Assembly (NCBI GenBank): GCA_963677825.2
Contig: CAXXEF010000001.1
Coordinates: 2,294,001-2,358,000 of the forward strand
From: Sporobacter sp963677825
GTDB lineage: Bacteria > Bacillota > Clostridia > Oscillospirales > Oscillospiraceae
Length of the DNA: 64,000 bases
Direction: 5' to 3'
Part shown: positions 25,330 to 33,875 of the stretch, piece after piece
Layout: the number at the start of each line of letters is the position of its first letter
Position numbering within the stretch: the stretch's first letter is position 1
Position numbers and translations under genes: made by a program
Notes under the pieces: generated by a model
Database searches by the model: none
The model's input: the letters and a program-made list of their open reading frames with translations, nothing else
Told to the model about the DNA's origin: nothing

Positions 25330-26538
25330 ATGAAACGAAGCATTATTATTACCATCATAGCGGCGCTTTTAGTCGGTGTGATTGCTGTGACGGCATCGGC
25401 CGTAGAGCCGACGGACGGCGTTGTGAGCTTTCGCATTGAGGGCGCGCAGGAATACATATATTACGACACAGAGATGACCGTCACAGCGAGCGATGCGATG
25501 ACGCTGTACGACGTGATACAAAGCTGTCCCGGTGTTGTGAACATCGTTACATCCGACGGCGAGACAAGCCGGCGGGTCACGGCAGTCGGCAGTCAGACGC
25601 AGACGCGTACCGGTAAATGGCTGCTGCGCGTTAACGGCCAGGCAGTTGACACCAATCTGGATGCCACAACCGTGCAAAACGGCGACGAGATCGTATTATA
25701 CTATGGTAATACGACCGGCATGCAGTATCCGGTCGCCGAACTGGACAGGATGATGTCGCAGGGGATTGTCCGATTTGTTAGTCCGGACGAGAGGACTGGC
25801 GGCGTACTGCCCGTCGCGGATGCGACGGTCGTATGGGACGGCATGACGTACAAAACGAACGAGAACGGCGAGATCATCATCGACTCGACGGGCGTCGGTG
25901 TCGACCATACCGTCCAGATCGACCGGTGCGATGCGTCCGGCATTCCGACGGTGCTGCGCTTTGCCCCAGGTTACTGCGTCCGCCTCGGTTTTAACGACGT
26001 GACGCAAGGCGACTGGTACTACAACGCCGTCATGACGGTTGCCGGGAAGCTGATTATGAGCGGGGTAACGGAAACCACGTTTGAGCCGGCGCAAAACATG
26101 AACCGGGCGATGTTCGTCACCGTGCTGGGCCGTCTGTCGCGCGAGCACGTCGATCAGACGCGCGCGAGCAAATTCCAAGACGTGAGGAATGACGGCTGGT
26201 CGGCCGGCTACATCGCCTGGGCCACCGATAATGATATCGTCGCCGGTAACGGTGACGGCACGTTTGGCCAGTACAATGACGTCACGCGTGAGCAGATTGC
26301 CGTCATGCTCTGCCGCTACGCACAATATCGCGGGTTTGACGTTTCCGGCACGGACAGCCTCGCCGCGTTCCCTGACGAGGCTGACGTATCGGACTACGCA
26401 CTGGAAGCGCTGCGATGGGCCGTCGGGTACGGCCTGATAACCGGTACGGACAACGGCGAACTGCTGCCGGGCGGTGTGGCGACGCGTGCGCAGGTCGCGA
26501 CGATGCTGGAGCGGTTTGTCTCGGCGTATAATCTGTGA
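25330..26538 (+). CDS. Secreted protein with DUF4430 and three SLH repeats
   Basis: A 402-residue secreted protein. A signal peptide (residues 1-24, cut after ASA) leads to a DUF4430/cobalamin-binding-like fold (about 30-140, GKWLLRVNGQAVDTN). A short linker domain follows, then three S-layer homology repeats (about 215-400: FNDVTQGDWYYNAVMTV, FQDVRNDGWSAGYIAWA, FPDEADVSDYALEALRWA). SLH repeats bind pyruvylated wall polymer and hold the protein on the cell surface. A well placed AGGAGG is present. The dut gene follows after 64 bases. Ligand of the N-terminal domain unknown. Confidence 0.88.
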   Translation: MKRSIIITIIAALLVGVIAVTASAVEPTDGVVSFRIEGAQEYIYYDTEMTVTASDAMTLYDVIQSCPGVVNIVTSDGETSRRVTAVGSQTQTRTGKWLLRVNGQAVDTNLDATTVQNGDEIVLYYGNTTGMQYPVAELDRMMSQGIVRFVSPDERTGGVLPVADATVVWDGMTYKTNENGEIIIDSTGVGVDHTVQIDRCDASGIPTVLRFAPGYCVRLGFNDVTQGDWYYNAVMTVAGKLIMSGVTETTFEPAQNMNRAMFVTVLGRLSREHVDQTRASKFQDVRNDGWSAGYIAWATDNDIVAGNGDGTFGQYNDVTREQIAVMLCRYAQYRGFDVSGTDSLAAFPDEADVSDYALEALRWAVGYGLITGTDNGELLPGGVATRAQVATMLERFVSAYNL

Positions 26539-26602
26539 TACAGTAGTTCATAGTATTAAGCGGGTCTGCCCGCGTAAAGACAGAGAAAGCGGGAAAACCG
26601 AC

Positions 26603-27046
26603 ATGAAGCAGATTGTTCAGATTAAGAAGTTGCGTGACGGTGCCGTCACACCGTTGTACGGCTCGCCTTATTCAGCCGGCGCGGACCTGTATGCGTGCCT
26701 TGATGCACCAGTCACACTGATGCCGGGCGAAACCGTAATGATCCCGACAGGGCTCGCGTTCGCGCTGCCCGAGGGGTACGCCGGGCTCGTCTACGCGCGC
26801 AGCGGACTGGCGTCGAAGAAAGGGCTTGCCCCGGCCAATAAGGTCGGCGTGATCGACAGCGACTACCGGGGCGAGGTGATCGTGGCGCTCTTGAACCACG
26901 GGCCGGATGCACAGACGGTCTCACCGGGGGAGCGCATCGCGCAGCTCGTTGTGACACCGATACTTACGTGCCAATTCGTCGAAGCCGACACACTCACCGA
27001 TACAGACAGAGGCGCCGGCGGTTTCGGCTCGACAGGCAGCAAATAG
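26603..27046 (+). CDS. dut: dUTP diphosphatase
   Basis: Hydrolyses dUTP to dUMP, limiting uracil in DNA and giving the precursor of dTMP. The 147-residue protein has all five trimeric dUTPase motifs in order: AGADLYA, RSGLASKKGL, GVIDSDYRGE, GERIAQLV, and the C-terminal glycine-rich arm RGAGGFGSTG. ATG 26603 gives the standard length; an earlier in-frame start would run through the end of the SLH gene. Probably read through from the SLH promoter or its own weak promoter. Confidence 0.96.
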   Translation: MKQIVQIKKLRDGAVTPLYGSPYSAGADLYACLDAPVTLMPGETVMIPTGLAFALPEGYAGLVYARSGLASKKGLAPANKVGVIDSDYRGEVIVALLNHGPDAQTVSPGERIAQLVVTPILTCQFVEADTLTDTDRGAGGFGSTGSK

Positions 27047-27140
27047 ATTGATATAAGTTAATTAGCCGGGATAGTCGACAAAATCGACGATCCCGGCTAT
27101 AATAACAGCATCTGAACAACAATGAAAGGAAGCGCCGGAT

Positions 27141-27692
27141 ATGTCTATGCTGGAGGAAATAAGAGCGCAGGCGCAACAAGCTGCCGAGGCGCTGTGCGAG
27201 GCGGCGAAGGTTGCGCCGGGGCAGATCGTCGTCATCGGCTGCTCGACGAGTGAGATCGGCGGTCACAAGGTCGGCAGCGAGTCCAGCCCTGAGATCGGGC
27301 GCGTTGTGTTTGCCGCGATTAAGTCCGTGCTCGACGCGCGCGGCGCAATGCTGGCCGCGCAGTGCTGTGAGCATCTTAATCGCGCAATTATCATCGAGCG
27401 CGCGGCTGTACCGGGCGCCGAGCTTGTCAACGTCGTCCCGCAGCCGAAGGCGGGCGGAGCGTTTGCCACCGCCGCGTATCAAGGTTTTACCGATCCCGTC
27501 GCCGTCGAGGAGATCCGCGCCGACGCGGGACTTGACATCGGCAATACACTCATTGCCATGCACCTGAAAAAAGTCGCCGTGCCGCTCCGGCTTGAAGCAA
27601 AGCGCGTCGGTCACGCGAGCGTGACGGCAGCGCGCACAAGGCCGAAATTTGTCGGCGGCGTACGCGCCGTCTATGACGAGAAGTTATTATAA
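27141..27692 (+). CDS. YwlG-like protein (UPF0340 / DUF436)
   Basis: A 183-residue protein of the UPF0340 family, as YwlG of Bacillus. Signature stretches: GQIVVIGCSTSEIGGHKVG (about 28-46), CEHLNRAIIIE, and a C-terminal HLKKVAVPLRL. The family shows an alpha/beta fold with a conserved Cys but no proven activity. AAAGGAAG precedes the ATG. A bidirectional terminator follows. Confidence 0.88.
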   Translation: MSMLEEIRAQAQQAAEALCEAAKVAPGQIVVIGCSTSEIGGHKVGSESSPEIGRVVFAAIKSVLDARGAMLAAQCCEHLNRAIIIERAAVPGAELVNVVPQPKAGGAFATAAYQGFTDPVAVEEIRADAGLDIGNTLIAMHLKKVAVPLRLEAKRVGHASVTAARTRPKFVGGVRAVYDEKLL

Positions 27693-27725
27693 AAGAGAGG
27701 GCGGCTTAGCCGCCCTCTCTTTTTC
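27691..27725. terminator. Bidirectional terminator
   Basis: AGAGAGGGCGG pairs with CCGCCCTCTCT around a small loop, with A and T tracts on both sides; it serves the ywlG-like gene and uppP. Confidence 0.92.
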
Positions 27726-28567
27726 TATCTAATCAGCAGAAAGTACACCAGCACAATCGCACCGAGGACGATGCGGTACCAGCCGAAGACCTTAAAGTCA
27801 TGCTTTTTGACGTAATTCATGAGGAAACGGATACTCAGCAGCGACACGATGAACGCCACGACCATCCCGACGAGCAGCACGGCGATCTCAAGCCCCGTGA
27901 AGCTAAAGCCGAACTTGACAAGCTTTAAAAAGCTGGCGCCGAACATAACGGGGATCGACAGTAAAAACGTGAATTCCGCGGCGACCGTGCGCGACGTGCC
28001 CAACAGTATTGCGCCGATGATCGTCGCGCCGGAGCGCGATGTGCCGGGAATAAGCGAGAGCAGCTGAAATAGACCGATGAACAGCGCCGTTTTGTATGTA
28101 AGCTGCGGCATCGAGCGAATCCTTGGCTCGCCGCGGTTGCCGTTTTCAATCACTATGAACAAAATGCCGTAAAAGATGAGTGCCGCGGCGATCGTCACGG
28201 CCGACGTAGTGGAGCTGTGGTAAAACAGTTCCTCGATCTTGTCGTTGAGCGGGATGCCAACGACGGCGGCCGGGATACCGGCGACGATGATCTTGCCCCA
28301 CAGCGAAAACGTATCGCGGCGCTGTCCGGGCAGCTTCTTCGGCCCAAAGGGGATCAGCTTGTTCCAAAAAAGCACGACGACGGCGCAGATGGCCCCTAGC
28401 TGGACGACGACGATGAACATGTCGATAAAGCCTTGGCTCATGTCCTGTTTTAAGAATTCGTTGAGTAGCAGCAAATGGCCCGTACTGCTGACAGGCAGCC
28501 ATTCAGTGATGCCCTCGACGATGCCAAGAATGATCGCCTTGATGATTTCAATGATATTCGCGCTCAT
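27725..28567 (-). CDS. uppP: Undecaprenyl-diphosphatase
   Basis: Integral membrane enzyme (BacA/UppP) that recycles undecaprenyl diphosphate for wall synthesis and gives bacitracin resistance. The 280-residue protein has about eight membrane spans. Family motifs are EWLPVSSTGHLLL (about 20-32) with the catalytic Glu and His, and LIPGTSRSGATI (about 165-176). Single gene with its own ATG, GGGAGTG upstream. Confidence 0.97.
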   Translation of the reverse strand: MSANIIEIIKAIILGIVEGITEWLPVSSTGHLLLLNEFLKQDMSQGFIDMFIVVVQLGAICAVVVLFWNKLIPFGPKKLPGQRRDTFSLWGKIIVAGIPAAVVGIPLNDKIEELFYHSSTTSAVTIAAALIFYGILFIVIENGNRGEPRIRSMPQLTYKTALFIGLFQLLSLIPGTSRSGATIIGAILLGTSRTVAAEFTFLLSIPVMFGASFLKLVKFGFSFTGLEIAVLLVGMVVAFIVSLLSIRFLMNYVKKHDFKVFGWYRIVLGAIVLVYFLLIR

Positions 28568-28646
28568 ACGGACACTCCCGATACATAGTTGGATAAGTTA
28601 TCCTATGTTATCATTTTTTATGGTATGTGTACAGCTTGATTTTGTC

Positions 28647-28682
28647 GAAAAAACCGCTCCGGATTTTCCGGAGCGGTTTTCT
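28647..28682 (-). terminator. Terminator of the rpmG-rplA operon
   Basis: On the minus strand AACCGCTCCGG pairs with CCGGAGCGGTT, followed by TTTTTT. It directly follows rplA, so the operon ends there without rplJ and rplL. Confidence 0.92.
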
Positions 28683-28694
28683 TAAAATATGGCT

Positions 28695-29387
28695 TTACAG
28701 TTGTTTCTGCGCGTTGATCTTTACGCCGGGGCCCATTGTTGACGCCGTGACGCAGCTTCTGATGTACTGGCCTTTGGCGGCGGCGGGCTTGGCCTTGATG
28801 ACGGCGGTAATCAGCGCCGTGTAGTTGTCGACGAGCTTCTCAACGCCGAACGATACCTTGCCGATGGGGCAGTGGATGATGTTCGTTTTGTCGAGACGGT
28901 ACTCGATCTTACCGGCCTTGATCTCTTTGATGGCCTGATCGATGTTTGCCGTGACAGTACCGGCCTTCGGTGTGGGCATCAGGCCCTTCGGGCCGAGGAT
29001 CTTACCGAGGCGGCCGACGACGCCCATCATATCGGGCGTGGCGACGACGACGTCGTAATCGAAAAAGTTTTCCTTCTGGATTTTTTCGACCATGTCCATC
29101 GCGCCGACGAAATCGGCACCGGCGTCCTTGGCTTCCTGCTGGCGCTCTTCTTTACAGAATACGAGAACCTTGCGCGTTTTGCCCGTGCCGTGCGGCAGGA
29201 CGATCGCGCCGCGGACCTGCTGGTCAGCGTGGCGGGAGTCGACACCGAGCTTGATGTGCAGCTCGACAGTTTCGTCGAATTTAGCTTTCGAAGCCTGGAT
29301 CACTACGCCGAAGGCGTCGCCAGCTTCGTACTGCTGGGTTTTGTCAACGAGCTTGGCGCTCTCTTGATAGTTCTTTCCTCTTTTCAT
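28695..29387 (-). CDS. rplA: Ribosomal protein L1
   Basis: The 230-residue L1 protein of the ribosomal stalk base. Motifs GTGKTRKVLVF, VVATPDMMGVVGRLGKILGP, KGLMPTPKAGTV and the C-terminal TMGPGVKIN are as in all bacteria. It follows rplK by 4 bases with GGAGGAC before the ATG. In many bacteria rplJ-rplL would follow; a terminator is found instead. Confidence 0.98.
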   Translation of the reverse strand: MKRGKNYQESAKLVDKTQQYEAGDAFGVVIQASKAKFDETVELHIKLGVDSRHADQQVRGAIVLPHGTGKTRKVLVFCKEERQQEAKDAGADFVGAMDMVEKIQKENFFDYDVVVATPDMMGVVGRLGKILGPKGLMPTPKAGTVTANIDQAIKEIKAGKIEYRLDKTNIIHCPIGKVSFGVEKLVDNYTALITAVIKAKPAAAKGQYIRSCVTASTMGPGVKINAQKQL

Positions 29388-29391
29388 ACGA

Positions 29392-29820
29392 TCAGTCCTC
29401 CGTTACGACGATGCCCATGCTGCGGGCTGTACCCGCGACCATGCGCATAGCGGCTTCAATAGTGCCGGCATTCAGGTCAGGCATTTTGATTTCGGCGATC
29501 TTGCGTACCTCGTCCTGACTGATCTTGGCGACCTTGTCGCGCTGCGGAACGCCCGAGCCTTTTTCAATGCCGCAGGACTTCTTGAGAAGAACCGGCACGG
29601 GGGGCGTTTTCGTGATGAAGCTGAAGCTTCTGTCGGAGTAGACCGTGATGACGACGGGGATAATCATGCCCGCGTCATTTTTCGTGCGCTCGTTGAATTC
29701 CTTTGTGAAAAGGCCGATGTTCACGCCGTGCTGGCCAAGCGCAGGGCCGACAGGCGGCGCCGGCGTCGCTTTGCCGGCGGGGATCTGGAGTTTGATAATC
29801 CCTGTTACTTTTAGTGCCAC
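29392..29820 (-). CDS. rplK: Ribosomal protein L11
   Basis: The 142-residue L11 protein, which binds the GTPase-associated centre. IKLQIPAGKATPAPPVGPAL and the C-terminal GTARSMGI are characteristic. GTG 29820 is the start, since AGGAGGTG immediately upstream is the binding site; the earlier in-frame GTG is part of that site. Second last gene of the rpmG operon. Confidence 0.98.
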   Translation of the reverse strand: MALKVTGIIKLQIPAGKATPAPPVGPALGQHGVNIGLFTKEFNERTKNDAGMIIPVVITVYSDRSFSFITKTPPVPVLLKKSCGIEKGSGVPQRDKVAKISQDEVRKIAEIKMPDLNAGTIEAAMRMVAGTARSMGIVVTED

Positions 29821-29954
29821 TGAGAGCACCTCCTATAAATAATGTGGTGATACGCGGCCTGCTGCCGTGTATCTTGGCGGAGCAAGATGCTCCTCCCACT
29901 TGCCGGCCGGAGCCGACAAAAACGGTTTCCCGTTGTTTGCCAATTGTGCTGCCG

Positions 29955-30476
29955 CTATTTAACGGCTTCGACCTGATCGAAATCCAGATCGACGGGCGTT
30001 TCGCGCCCAAACATGGAGACGATGACGCGCACGCGCGACTTGTCCGTCTCGATCTCTTCGACAGTGCCAAGGAAGCCTTCCAGCGGGCCGTCGGTAACTT
30101 TCACGGTGTTGCCGACTTCATAGCCGACGACGATCTCGTGCTTTTCAATACCGAGCGAACCGATCTCTTCTTCCGTCAGCGGCACAGCCTTGTTGGATGA
30201 TCCGACGAAACCGGTGACACCGCGTACGTTGCGGACAAGATGCCAGCTCTCGTCGGTCATGATCATTTTGATCAGGACGTAGCCGGGGAACACCTTGCGC
30301 TCGACAGTCTTCGTCTGCGAGTCGGTGACCTCGGTGACGGTCTCCATCGGGATCTTGATCTCGAGAATCAGATCCTGCATTTTTCTGTTTTCGGCGGCTT
30401 TTTCGATTGTAGCCGCGACGGCGTTTTCATAACCGCTGTACGTGTGAACGACGTACCATCTTGCTTCCTCAGACAT
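29955..30476 (-). CDS. nusG: Transcription factor NusG
   Basis: The 173-residue NusG has the NGN domain (WYVVHTYSGYENAV to VRNVRGVTGFVGS) and the C-terminal KOW domain (NTVKVTDGPLEGFLGTV). ATG 30476 is 9 bases after GGAGG and gives standard length. The longer frame upstream of it lies inside secE. Couples RNA polymerase with the ribosome or Rho. The gene order rpmG-secE-nusG-rplK-rplA is conserved in bacteria. Confidence 0.97.
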   Translation of the reverse strand: MSEEARWYVVHTYSGYENAVAATIEKAAENRKMQDLILEIKIPMETVTEVTDSQTKTVERKVFPGYVLIKMIMTDESWHLVRNVRGVTGFVGSSNKAVPLTEEEIGSLGIEKHEIVVGYEVGNTVKVTDGPLEGFLGTVEEIETDKSRVRVIVSMFGRETPVDLDFDQVEAVK

Positions 30477-30481
30477 GAACA

Positions 30482-30748
30482 TTAACCTCCGAGCGCTATG
30501 AGCGTCTGGACGATGTACGTTCCGGCCTGGTCGACACCCCAGATGACGATGCTCGATATGACAATGATGACGAGGACGATGATCGTATGGTTGACGATTT
30601 GCTTCGGCGTCGGCCACACAACCTTTTTAAGCTCGCTTTTCATCTCGCGGAACCATTTGGCTATACGAAATTTCCGCTTTTTCTTTTCCTTTTTGCCTTT
30701 AGTTTCGGGAATCTTGACATTAGGCTGTTCCAGTTTCTCTTCTGACAT
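30482..30748 (-). CDS. secE: Preprotein translocase subunit SecE
   Basis: An 88-residue SecE with a long basic N-terminal extension (Lys-rich to about residue 25), the amphipathic helix WFREMKSELKKVVWPTPKQ, and one membrane span (about 55-75). It stabilises SecY in the membrane. The nusG start is 5 bases after its stop, and AAAGGACG precedes its ATG. Confidence 0.95.
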   Translation of the reverse strand: MSEEKLEQPNVKIPETKGKKEKKKRKFRIAKWFREMKSELKKVVWPTPKQIVNHTIIVLVIIVISSIVIWGVDQAGTYIVQTLIALGG

Positions 30749-30780
30749 TCAATACACGTCCTTTCCGAGCACTTACGGCT

Positions 30781-30930
30781 TTACTTCGTTTCGCTGTGGA
30801 CGGTGTGCTTGCGGCAGAAGCGGCAGTATTTGTTCATCTCAAGCTTCTCCGGGGTATTTTTTTTGTTCTTCATCGTGTTGTAGTTGCGCTGTTTGCATTC
30901 ATTACAGCGGAGAACGACCTTTACACGCAT
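30781..30930 (-). CDS. rpmG: Ribosomal protein L33
   Basis: A 49-residue protein read from ATG 30930: it starts MRVKVVLRCNECKQRNY and ends YCRFCRKHTVHSETK. Two CxxC pairs (C10/C13 and C36/C39 by my count) form the zinc-binding version of L33. GGAGGTG precedes the ATG. First gene of the secE-nusG-rplK-rplA operon, behind the promoter at 31048. Confidence 0.95.
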   Translation of the reverse strand: MRVKVVLRCNECKQRNYNTMKNKKNTPEKLEMNKYCRFCRKHTVHSETK

Positions 30931-31047
30931 GACGGCACCTCCATTTAGTTAGCCTCCCTGCTTTAATTTGGCAGTATGGTTAGTGTGATACGCTTTCAGC
31001 CGGAAAATCCGCACACAAAATAAACCCATCTGCCGACAGGTAAAGTG

Positions 31048-31077
31048 AGTATACCATAATCGCCGCCTACCGGTCAA
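31048..31077 (-). promoter_or_regulatory. Promoter of the rpmG-secE-nusG-rplKA operon
   Basis: Minus strand TTGACC (31077-31072), 18 bases, TATACT (31053-31048). It leaves a leader of about 110 bases before rpmG. Confidence 0.75.
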
Positions 31078-31227
31078 CCATTAATTTGTTTGTTTTAATA
31101 TAGTATATATCCTATTGCCGAGAGCAGTAAGCGTCTGATACAATCAAAATATGTCAATAAACGGCATGCCGGCCCCAGACGGGGCGGGCATGCATTCAGG
31201 CCATCGGGAAAGGCGGCGATATTTAAT

Positions 31228-32064
31228 ATGAAAATTGTTTTATTATATCTCTCGCCGAATGAGACGACAGCTTGGCTGACAGAATATCTAAAAAACCTGC
31301 TGATAGCTAGTGGGCACAGCGTCTGGCTCGTCGATATCGGCGAAGCGGGCAGCCGCCGTTTTGCCGAACTGCCAAAAAACGTGTTCGACGATGCGGAACT
31401 CATCGGCATCGGCTGTCCCGTTTATCATCTGACAATGGTGGAGCCGATGACGGCGTTTTTACGCGAGGCGCTGCCGGCGCTCGCTCAAAGCTGCCCGGGA
31501 ATACGGGCGTTTGTCTATATGACGTACGCCGGCATCTCGACGGGCAAGGCGTTTTTGAATGCGCACCGGATGCTCCGGCGCAACGGGATCAGTCTTGTCG
31601 GCGCAACGAAGATCAAAGCACCGCATTTTTACGACGCACCGGTCTTTCCAGACGGGCAGGCGAAGCTGACGATGCGCGCGTTCGTCAAGGGCATGACGGA
31701 CAAAGACTTCATGCCGCTGGATGACAAACGCGCCAGTGCGCAGTTCTGGCCGCAAAAGGCGTCCGTCCGTTTTGCTTATCCGCTGGCTAAGAGGCTAGGT
31801 AACGTACGTGCGCTGCCCATCACGATCGACACGGATATATGCTTTGGGTGCGGCAAATGTACGCGCGAGTGCCCGTCCGGTGCGCTCAGGCTTGGTGGCG
31901 GCGCTGTCGAGTGCGACAAGCAGGTGTGCATCCACTGCTATCATTGCACAGTGTCCTGTCCGGCGGAGGCGATCACGTGCGACACGGAAAAACTGCGTCG
32001 GATGGTCGCGCTGAACAAGCGGATCGTCGGCCTTGAACGGCCGGAGAACACCGTGTGGGTTTAA
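31228..32064 (+). CDS. EFR1-type flavodoxin/ferredoxin protein
   Basis: A 278-residue electron-transfer protein. An N-terminal flavodoxin-like domain (about 1-165: LYLSPNETTAWLTEYL, IGIGCPVYHLTM, YMTYAGISTGKAF) is fused to a C-terminal domain with two [4Fe-4S] motifs, CFGCGKCTRECPSGAL and CIHCYHCTVSCPAEAI. Such fusions (EFR1 family) are common in anaerobic Clostridia. It probably moves electrons between flavin and low-potential carriers; partner unknown. The guaA promoter begins just after it. Confidence 0.88.
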   Translation: MKIVLLYLSPNETTAWLTEYLKNLLIASGHSVWLVDIGEAGSRRFAELPKNVFDDAELIGIGCPVYHLTMVEPMTAFLREALPALAQSCPGIRAFVYMTYAGISTGKAFLNAHRMLRRNGISLVGATKIKAPHFYDAPVFPDGQAKLTMRAFVKGMTDKDFMPLDDKRASAQFWPQKASVRFAYPLAKRLGNVRALPITIDTDICFGCGKCTRECPSGALRLGGGAVECDKQVCIHCYHCTVSCPAEAITCDTEKLRRMVALNKRIVGLERPENTVWV

Positions 32065-32090
32065 GGTGACGTGCGACGCTCGGCAATCGC

Positions 32091-32119
32091 TTGACAGCCT
32101 ACCGCGATAGTGTTAGCAT
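32091..32119 (+). promoter_or_regulatory. Promoter of guaA
   Basis: TTGACA (32091-32096), 17 bases, TAGCAT (32114-32119). No purine riboswitch is visible in the 60-base leader. Confidence 0.75.
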
Positions 32120-32177
32120 ACAAGGATTATTAAGAACCATAACGTCCGGCGCGGCGCGCGGGGGCGGGGAGGATCGA

Positions 32178-33701
32178 ATGGACAATCAGCTGGTTATTGT
32201 TTTGGATTTTGGCGGACAGTATAAAGAACTCATCGCTCGACGGGTGCGTGAATGCAGCGTCTGCTCGGTGATCAAGCCGGGCGATATGCCACTCGACGAG
32301 CTGCGTGCGCTCGACCCGATCGGGATCATCCTCACAGGCGGACCGGACAGCGTCTACCGCGACGATGCGCCGCGCTGCGACCCCGAGCTGTTTGAGCTTG
32401 GCATCCCGATCCTCGGCATCTGCTACGGTCTGCAGCTGATGGTGTACGAAACGGGCGGCGTGGTCGGCGCGTGTGGCGTCAGTGAATACGGCCGCACGAA
32501 AATGACGGTCGATACCACTTCGCCGCTGTTTAACGGGCTTGAAAAAAGCCAGATCGGTTTAATGAGCCATACCGATCAGGTGCAAACACCGCCGAGCGGG
32601 TTCAAGTCGATTGCCAAAACGGCCGATTGCCCCAACGCGGCCATCGCCGACGACGCGCGGCGGATGTACGGCACGCAGTTCCATCCGGAAGTTGAAAACA
32701 CGCCGAACGGCACGCAGATACTTCGCAACTTTCTGTATGAAGTCTGCGGTGCCGCCGGCGACTACGATATTCACGATTACGAAACGCGCATGATCGGCGA
32801 GATTCGCGCGCAGGTGGGCGACGAGCACGTCGTGCTCGGGCTGTCCGGCGGCGTCGATTCGTCCGTCTGTGCAGCGCTCCTAGCCAAGGCGATCCCCGGT
32901 CAGCTGCACTGTATCTTCGTCGACCACGGCCTGATGCGAAAAAACGAGGGTGACGAGGTCGAAGCGGCATTCAAAGACCGCGACCTGCACTTTATCCGTG
33001 TCGACGCCGAGGAGCGGTTCCTGTCGCTGCTCAAGGATGTCAGCGACCCTGAGCAAAAGCGTAAAATCATCGGCGGCGAGTTCGTGCGTGTCTTTGAAGA
33101 CGAGGCCGAAAAGCTCGATGACGCGCGTTTTCTCGCGCAGGGTACAATTTATCCCGACGTTATCGAATCGGGTGTGCATTCGGCCGTCATTAAGAGCCAC
33201 CACAACGTCGGCGGCTTGCCGGAGGACATGAGTTTTGTCGGGCTCGTCGAGCCGCTGCGCGGTTTGTTTAAGGATGAAGTCCGCGCCCTGGGCCGCCAGC
33301 TCGGTCTGCCCAAGTCGCTCGTCGATCGTCAGCCGTTCCCGGGCCCGGGGCTCGCCGTGCGCGTCATCGGCGACATCACCAAGGAAAAGCTCGACATGCT
33401 CCGCGAGGCCGACGCGATCTTCCGTCACGAGATGAAGCGCTCGCGCAAAAAAGCCGACCAGTACTTCGCCGTCCTGACGAACACGCGCTCCGTCGGTGTC
33501 ATGGGCGACTTCCGTACGCACGGGTATACCATTGCGCTGCGCGCAGTTAGCACAACGGACTTCATGACGTGTCAGGTTGTGCCGATCTCACACACGATCC
33601 TCGCGCGCACCGCAACGCGGATTGTCAACGAGGTGCGCGGCATCTCCCGCGTCGTGTACGACATCACCGGCAAACCCCCGGCCACCATCGAGTGGGAGTG
33701 A
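32178..33701 (+). CDS. guaA: GMP synthase (glutamine-hydrolysing)
   Basis: Converts XMP to GMP. The 507-residue protein has the class I glutaminase domain (GICYGLQLM with the nucleophile Cys, and FHPEVE), then the ATP pyrophosphatase domain with the P-loop GLSGGVDSS and the dimerisation domain ending in KPPATIEWE. GGGGAGGA precedes ATG 32178; the longer frame from 32091 starts at the promoter and is not used. Standard length. Confidence 0.98.
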   Translation: MDNQLVIVLDFGGQYKELIARRVRECSVCSVIKPGDMPLDELRALDPIGIILTGGPDSVYRDDAPRCDPELFELGIPILGICYGLQLMVYETGGVVGACGVSEYGRTKMTVDTTSPLFNGLEKSQIGLMSHTDQVQTPPSGFKSIAKTADCPNAAIADDARRMYGTQFHPEVENTPNGTQILRNFLYEVCGAAGDYDIHDYETRMIGEIRAQVGDEHVVLGLSGGVDSSVCAALLAKAIPGQLHCIFVDHGLMRKNEGDEVEAAFKDRDLHFIRVDAEERFLSLLKDVSDPEQKRKIIGGEFVRVFEDEAEKLDDARFLAQGTIYPDVIESGVHSAVIKSHHNVGGLPEDMSFVGLVEPLRGLFKDEVRALGRQLGLPKSLVDRQPFPGPGLAVRVIGDITKEKLDMLREADAIFRHEMKRSRKKADQYFAVLTNTRSVGVMGDFRTHGYTIALRAVSTTDFMTCQVVPISHTILARTATRIVNEVRGISRVVYDITGKPPATIEWE

Positions 33702-33827
33702 GCCATTTGTGCTTAAAATCCTAATAATCCGGCTGTAGAGCCGGAAAAATACTGGTTTTCGTGGCAACACTTATTTGATTGATAGCAGATGCAAAGCCGG
33801 ATTTACTTTAATAAGAGTCAAACGGCT

Positions 33828-33871
33828 CTGTTGATTTTCTGTAAAGAAAGTCAGCAGAGCCGTTTTTTATT
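33828..33871. terminator. Terminator between guaA and the first PucR gene
   Basis: AAACGGCTCTG pairs with CAGAGCCGTTT around a 21-base internal region, followed by TTTT on the plus strand and A tracts that suit the minus strand. A smaller hairpin (TCCGGCT/AGCCGGA) stands at 33728-33745. Confidence 0.8.
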
Positions 33872-33875
33872 TATT

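Noticed and set aside
28647..28700. Possible L10 leader regulation after rplA
   Set aside because: A strong terminator follows rplA at once and no rplJ exists here.
32065..32177. Possible purine riboswitch before guaA
   Set aside because: The leader is too short after the promoter and shows none of the conserved junction bases.
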